64,000 bases of DNA from positions 156,153,293 through 156,217,292 of the forward strand of contig CM043958.1 in the NCBI GenBank assembly GCA_014529385.2. Reading direction: 5' to 3'. This DNA is from Adiantum capillus-veneris. Taxonomy: Eukaryota > Streptophyta > Polypodiopsida > Polypodiales > Pteridaceae. Shown one piece after another: positions 57,403 to 64,000 of the stretch. The position numbers and the translations under genes are program-made. The notes below the pieces were generated by a model. It saw only the letters and a program-made list of their open reading frames with translations, was not told the origin of the DNA and ran no database searches. Each line of letters opens with the position of its first letter. Within the stretch, counting starts at the first letter, position 1.

Positions 57403-59498
57403 GTCTGACATACTATAGCCCAAGCCAGCTATACATTGTCTTTAATACCATAATCACCATAGACGACTCAGTACCTAGAGCCAGCTCATCCCTCGTCTGA
57501 GAAAGAAAGGACATAAGAGTAACAGCCCCGACCAGCCAAGGAAAAAAAAATTTGACTTTCCTCATAGTATCGAGAACATTTTAAACCAACTAATTAGAAT
57601 CTTTTAGTTGTATATACTACTAGATGGTAGGTAAAGACCAGATCTTATATACTTGAGTGATACTAAGAAGCGAGCAGATGATGGCAAGCATATTTCATCG
57701 AATATCCGAGGTTCAAACCAACCATGGCCAGCAGAAATTTGTCACATGCTGAATCAATGACCATCTACCCGAATCTTTCACTAAACATCCTAGTATGTGA
57801 TGTAACAAAAACTCAAGTAAATTTGAAACTGCATTTTAATACCACAATCCGGTATGTGATGCAACTCACTTTCTATAGAATATCAAAAGGCAGGGCAACA
57901 TATTCGAAGCCGGATGGGCCAATTTCCATAACCCGGATGGGCCAATTTCCAGACCTGGTTACATTTTTTTTTCTTAAAAGCAGAGCCTAATTAATGGATT
58001 TACAAAGCTTTACACTTTACAAAGATTCTAGTATATTAAACAAAGCCACAAAAATCCAGCTCAATGTTTCTTTCAGCAGTCTTAAGAGCAAAAAAAATCT
58101 TGTTAACCTGTAGATTAGGAGCCGGCGAAGCCTCCACAATCACCTTCTCATACTTTTTCCGCATGTTGAGCTTACGGCAGTCAGCAGGTATACACTCACA
58201 CATTTTTGAACAGACACATACACACAAAGATGATAACAGATCACGCTACTAAGTGAGTTAGAGAACTCACCTAATGAGTCATTTATACATGTTGATGCCC
58301 ATCTGTAGACAACGTGACACCAGGTTGTACAAGTCACCTCAAATCGAGGTCGCCAATAATGGAAAATCCTTAGGGATTACCCCTAGCTCAAGATCTGAAG
58401 CTTACAGGCAATATCGCGGTACATCTGCTCCCCTATTCGGATGCAAATACCCCCCCTAGTACAGGTGGTAGAGTGCAGTAGGAGGCACGACCCTTTAATG
58501 CAGAGAATACCAAAAAAACCACTATAGAGAGTTACAATGCCAAAAATGTAAAGATATTTTAAATGTAAAAAGCAAGGAACAGGACATACTATCCACCACA
58601 TCCCCCGGTAACAAAATAAAAGTCTATTCCCATAGTCGGTATCTGATCCAATTTGTAGTATCTAGCCTTGGATGATAATCCATTGCAGTTTACATATATT
58701 TCACAAACCTTACAGTAGGCTCATGACATACAACTATCCACTAGGATAAGATTTTCAAGTGCTGATTTTACAGGTGAGAGTTTACTCAATATTGGGTAGT
58801 CTCTACTATTTTTTCTAATGTGGGTCTATAAAAGATAAGTGTTATTTTACAAAAAACCGAGTCCAGAGTAACTTTTCCAGAGTAAGAAACACCAGTTAGT
58901 TTGCTTCCCAGGTGTATCAAACATATTATGGAATATAGTCAAGAACAGATTTTTACCATAGCAACTGCACATCTTTATCAGTCAAAGGACTCTACTCAAA
59001 GAGCAACCTTACTTCGTTATGAGCTTCATCTATTTCCGCATTTAGGAACAACTGTTTCCCAAACTAAGTGGTGGACATATCAGGACCGATTGACGCATGT
59101 GATTCTTTGGGGTCGTGAGCATTTCAGAAACAATATCAGATTGGCAATGGTTATTGAGGCACTGGGCCTAGGGCCACGGTATTATTACATTGAGCATTCA
59201 ATAAATCCAGGTTTTTTAGATCGATTATACCTGCTAGCCCAGTTTCTACCTCCTCATAAGATTTTCTTGTACCGTAGTTATGGTCATCAACTAAGAGGAT
59301 ATTTTAATAGTACTCCCCACACTCAGGAGTATGGGATAGCCTTGGCGACTCGTGTCCTACCTTTAGTTGAGCGTCCAAACACCTGCTTTTACTGTGACAC
59401 TTGTTTGTGTGATCATGTAATGGGTGGGTGGTTTAATAGAGATGTAGATGAAGGGCTCCTGAAATAATTATCAGCTAACTTTTTTTGTCCAGTGAAGG

Positions 59499-59583
<85 letters not shown>
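57403..59583. repeat. Long direct repeat R2
   Basis: Second copy of R1, ending in a TG microsatellite (59502-59578) that turns into CGCGCGTGCACG. The 560-bp deletion relative to R1 lies next to a doubled CGGATGGGCCAATTTCC motif (57913-57950). Confidence 0.9.
58928..59467 (+). CDS. Repeat-borne ORF of unknown function
   Basis: Open for 179 codons from ATG 58928 (starting MEYSQEQIFTIATAHLYQSK) to TAA after LLK at 59465-59467; the frame is open ten codons upstream without an ATG. It has a basic, aromatic-rich middle (LGPRYYYIEHSINPGFLDRL, YRSYGHQLRGYF) and a Cys-containing end (CFYCDTCLCDHVMGGW). It is antisense to the RT unit. I recognise no family. Conservation of the frame outside R1's indels suggests it was once coding. 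Confidence 0.55.
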   Translation: MEYSQEQIFTIATAHLYQSKDSTQRATLLRYELHLFPHLGTTVSQTKWWTYQDRLTHVILWGREHFRNNIRLAMVIEALGLGPRYYYIEHSINPGFLDRLYLLAQFLPPHKIFLYRSYGHQLRGYFNSTPHTQEYGIALATRVLPLVERPNTCFYCDTCLCDHVMGGWFNRDVDEGLLK

Positions 59584-59588
<5 letters not shown>

Positions 59589-60261
59589 CACGAGAGTTAC
59601 CTTCGGGGGATTCACTCTATATACAAAATGGGATGCTACCTACGAGCAGATACTTTGATAAAACCCATACGTATGACTCATATTAGGGAATATGACCCCC
59701 CTTTCTTGCTTATAAGACAATCAATGAAGAAAAATATCATACCCCCATCTTACATATAAAATTTAGGTCTCACGTGATCTAAATGAGTAAACTAGTGAAG
59801 GAGTGTGTAGCATAGTGACTGGCATATGTACTAAGGAACCACTTCTGTTGATAACTAGATGTACCCTCAATGTGTCTTAGTTTGACTTTCAAACTATATG
59901 CATGATCGGCTTACACTCTGGCTAGTCATCCAATTTTGACCCATCCAAAGTTGGTGTAAATCAACCCTTGACTTGCTCCAAATGAGCCCTTATCTATGAC
60001 TTGCTTGATGCAAAATTTGATGTGTGACTTGATAAAAACTTTCACTAAATTCATTCGAGTTCTAGTGCACATCGGTGACCAATCGCTACTACAAGTAACC
60101 CCCCCCCCCCCCCCAAGAAATATGATACCCCCCTTCCTTATTTTTAAGATTATGAGATAAATTTTTGGGGGTGTGCCCTAACTTATACGCTTATATAACT
60201 TGTAAAAAAATCCCGCTCCCCTGCACTTACGTGGTGCGGTAAGTTTTCCATGGTGAATCCC
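59584..60261. other. Right arm of the H insertion
   Basis: No ORF of note. It contains a run of 16 C (60099-60114) and twin phrases AATATGA(C)CCCCCTT and AAATATGATACCCCCCTT (59690, 60118). Confidence 0.5.
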
Positions 60262-61137
<876 letters not shown>

Positions 61138-62266
61138 CCATACCACTCCTACAAGGATGTTCTGAAAACACCTATCCAAGACTTCTACCCAAAAACATCA
61201 GTTGAAATGAAATTACCATCATGATTGAACAAAGACACTCCGATTTGGATGTGTGGGGTTTTAAGGAATGGTAGTTCAAGATGAGAGTATTGCATCTTGG
61301 ATTGATAAGTGAATGATGTTTTTGGGATTCATTATAGCATCAACCTAATTGCAACCCATGCGACCAACAAAGTTACCAATCTGCGTATTAGCAACCTAGC
61401 TAGTGCTTGGAGACTTGACCATCATCGGATGCATCAAATTTGAGGATTCAAGAGAATGAATTTCCAATGCAAATAGAGACTATCCATGAATCAACTAACT
61501 CTAATCACTAATCATCAATCAAGCATCGCCTACACACATTAAGCCCACCAAAGTATGGCTTGCCAATTAATTGAATCTCAAAGCACCCACTTGACAAGCA
61601 CACACTAATTGCGTTGGTGTTGGCCTCCCCAATCACGCCAACCAAGGTACTTGATCAAAAACTCCACATACAAGGGTGAATGGTACTTGAATCTCATTAA
61701 ACCTACCCACATATGAGCACACAATAGGGCACATACTCCAATCACAAAATCAAGAGTGCACGTACAATTAACTAATCAACCTAGTTAGAGATGTTAAATA
61801 CCAAAAATTCAGTACTCATAGAATGTTAGGAGTCATTCATCAAAGTAAGAATTCATTACCACACCCAAATCTAGAATAATGAGAGGGTAAAACTACTTCA
61901 TGAGGACATTAATGCAATGTAGAATAAATAAGATTAGTGAGCAAAGTAGAGATTAGATTAATCAAGAAAGAGCTTCTCTAATTACAAAGGACTATTTGTA
62001 GCCTTCTTAGCATGGGCATTAAGCTCAACACTAGTACATTCAAAAGTGACACTCAAGAATAGGCTCTCAAGAATGAATCCTCTTTGCATAAAAGAGCTTC
62101 TTATAAAGGCATTTACTTCAATCCTATATCTGTTACAATTAAATTATCCTCACCTCCATAGGATACACAAATGTAGGTCTAAAACTATATAAGGCTAATG
62201 AAAAAAATTGTAGTATGTCCTCTTATTCTTGGTGCACCCTTGGTCTATGTGTTATCCATTGCTAAC
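61138..62266 (-). other. Flank of F; possible LTR of another element at its right end
   Basis: No coding signal. Read on the minus strand from 62267 the sequence starts TGTTAGCAATGG and contains TATATAG and CTTTATAAGAAGCTC promoter-like boxes, as in an LTR. No second copy lies in the window, and the left end is unknown. Confidence 0.4.
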
Positions 62267-62283
62267 ATTCCCCCTCCTAATTT
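62267..62283 (-). promoter_or_regulatory. Candidate polypurine tract and LTR edge
   Basis: Minus strand AAATTAGGAGGGGGAATGTTAG: a purine tract followed by TGTTA, the pattern found at the 3' LTR of copia-type elements. Confidence 0.45.
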
Positions 62284-64000
62284 GCCGCACATCCTTGTGT
62301 GCCGTTGAAGCAAAGCACGGTGACATAATGGAAATTACTTCCTTGGAGGAATGTTGAGTTGTCAAAAGATAAAGAAATTTTTAAGCATCAAAGGCAAACA
62401 AATAGAAACAGGACATGAGGTGCAATAAAAGATCATGCAAAGTGAACTTTGCTTCCAAAATATGGATCCAATCATAACCAAAATCTAAACAACATAAAGC
62501 AAAAATACACCTAAACTAATACAAAGATTAAACCACTAAAAATTTGAGTTTTATGCAAGTAACAAAAGTAATCAATGATGACCCTGGACTAATGCAAGTT
62601 CAAAAACCTACTAGCCTAAAATCCATATGATCATTCTTAATACAACAAGTCTATGCATGCTTATGGGTCACAAAGAAGATCCAAAATCCATTAGTACACT
62701 ATAATTAGCTTTTAATGAAGATCATGGAAGATATTTTTAGCATTTCATAGAAAAAAGTAAAGAACAACACAAGGTGATCATCCCAAGGCAAGTCAAGCTA
62801 TGACTCTCATCTCCTTGAACCCTCAAAAAGGTGTTTTAAAAGTCTACTAGACTGCCAAGGCAGCAACTAACCCCTTTCAACCTAGGGCATTGATTTAGGG
62901 CCTTGACCAAGCAAGCCAAGGTAGTTCTCGTTGCCTTCCAAGTGCCAATAAGACGCTATGCCGCCTAACATAGACACAAACATAACACAAAAGTTTCATT
63001 TTCATGAGCCTAGTTGCAAATTTTCTACTCTTTTTTGGACACTTTTTTGCAATTCATTTGTCCATTTTTTAGCACATTTTTATTGCTTCCATTATGAGAG
63101 TAGCTTATGGTAAATGGACTAAGGAAATAAAGCCTATTCATAGCCCTAGGTTGTGTTAGAAATGAGTGGAATATTAAGGTGATTAGTAGGAGTCTAGGAC
63201 TAATAAGAGTGAACCTATATTAATCAAAGGTCAAGGCAAATTGCTATGATTAACAAAAATAAAGCCAAATTTCTAATAAATTTAATTTTCATAAAGCCTA
63301 GTGTTGGAACTTTAGTGTGCGCTTAGCTTTTGGAATGACAAAAACCATAATTAGAAGAAATTTTACTTATCCCAAGCAGGCAAGCATTGAAAGATAAACA
63401 AAAGAGAAACATCATGAAGCCTCTACCCGATGAGTGGATGCTTGCTCAAGGATGTTCAAAAAAGAAAAATTAGGTGAACTCACACAGAAAAACTTTATTG
63501 AAAACCTAGCCCTAGGGTCTTGTACACCCACGTTTGCCAAAGGGAAAAAACCCAAGGGGAAAATTTTTGCCTTTGGTTACACACATGATTCTCTATGGAT
63601 AGCAAATATATGCATACACCAAAAAAATGACAGAAAATGTATGTGCTTCAACAAAAGAAAATTTTGCAATTTGTAAGACTCTCATGCATGATCAAAGTTG
63701 ATTGATTGCTAGCTCAAATGAGGTATGAAAATTTGGATCAAGCTATGAGCTAGAAATAATGCAACTTTAAAAGAAATGAAGTGGCTCTTGAAAGTCAAAT
63801 TGTGCAATTGAAAGCTCTCAAAAAGCTGGCTAATGCTAGCTCAAATGGAAAAATTTGCACTTTAGCCCAAGCTCGCTAGGGATTATACAACGTAAATCAA
63901 ATGAAATGAAATGGCTCTAAATAGCCAAATTTTGCAATATATTGTAATGTCAACACCCATCATGGATCAATAAAAATTTGACTTTGCCACAAACCTTCAA
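62284..64000. other. Unassigned AT-rich sequence
   Basis: No long conserved ORF, RNA gene or repeat of the other elements is seen. The 80-codon frame at 63434-63676 has Lys/Cys-rich composition without similarity that I can recognise. It may be the interior 3' part of the element whose LTR is suspected at 62267. Confidence 0.4.

Noticed and set aside
63434-63676. 80-codon ORF as a host gene
   Set aside because: No recognisable domain, no splice context, low-complexity Lys/Cys composition and AT-rich surroundings.

Overview
This window is almost entirely transposable-element DNA from a large, repeat-rich plant nuclear genome. I see no convincing host gene, rRNA or tRNA. The evidence for a plant is a chromodomain-type Ty3/gypsy element primed by an initiator-Met tRNA site, large Ty3/gypsy elements with a TGGCGCC...GGGGA primer site, two complete Ty1/copia elements, a small LTR-gag-LTR element, and many long dinucleotide microsatellites. 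The plant lineage cannot be fixed from the sequence; a fern or other non-flowering plant is only a weak guess.

The layout is a nest of insertions, several proved by target-site duplications (TSDs). The outermost element, F, is a minus-strand Ty3/gypsy chromovirus. Its 3' LTR is at 1-1175 (cut by the window start), its pol at 1532-4645, the rest of pol and gag at 46126-47390 and 49439-49750, its primer site at 50177-50188, and its 5' LTR in two pieces (50190-50876 and 60262-61137). Three insertions break F. The first is a plus-strand Ty3/gypsy composite, A (4651-46120, TSD AAGCC on both sides). The second is a 2-kb LTR-gag-LTR element, G (47397-49416), in gag. The third is about 9.4 kb (50877-60261) inside the 5' LTR; it holds an unusual reverse-transcriptase element, H.

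Element A carries an untranslated leader with perfect palindromes, then gag, protease, RT, RNase H and integrase, plus a second protease-like domain after integrase. A relative, B (17712 to about 39567), sits in its 3' region. B keeps the gag flanks and protease but has lost the gag core and the whole RT-integrase block, so it is non-autonomous. B in turn received two copia elements: D (minus, 21299-26854, TSD CTTTT) and E (plus, 28431-33537, TSD ATGGA). Right of B lies block C (39568-45191), with another palindrome leader and a long unclassified coding relic containing an (Arg-Glu)n run. C ends directly at A's 3' LTR.

Element H (minus strand) encodes an RT that is neither Ty1 nor Ty3 type. 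It has GIPMG and FMDD motifs and a Cys-rich N-terminal region. It is flanked by direct repeats of more than 2 kb, each carrying an antisense ORF of about 180 codons. This arrangement resembles the pseudo-LTRs of Penelope-like elements, and it is the best candidate for an undescribed system here. The second candidate is a 22-bp palindrome (core ACATCCTACGCGTAGGATGT) found about 16 times in the leaders of A, B and C.

All the coding regions are relics. Most of their in-frame stops fit C-to-T or G-to-A changes, as expected for methylated, silenced transposons.
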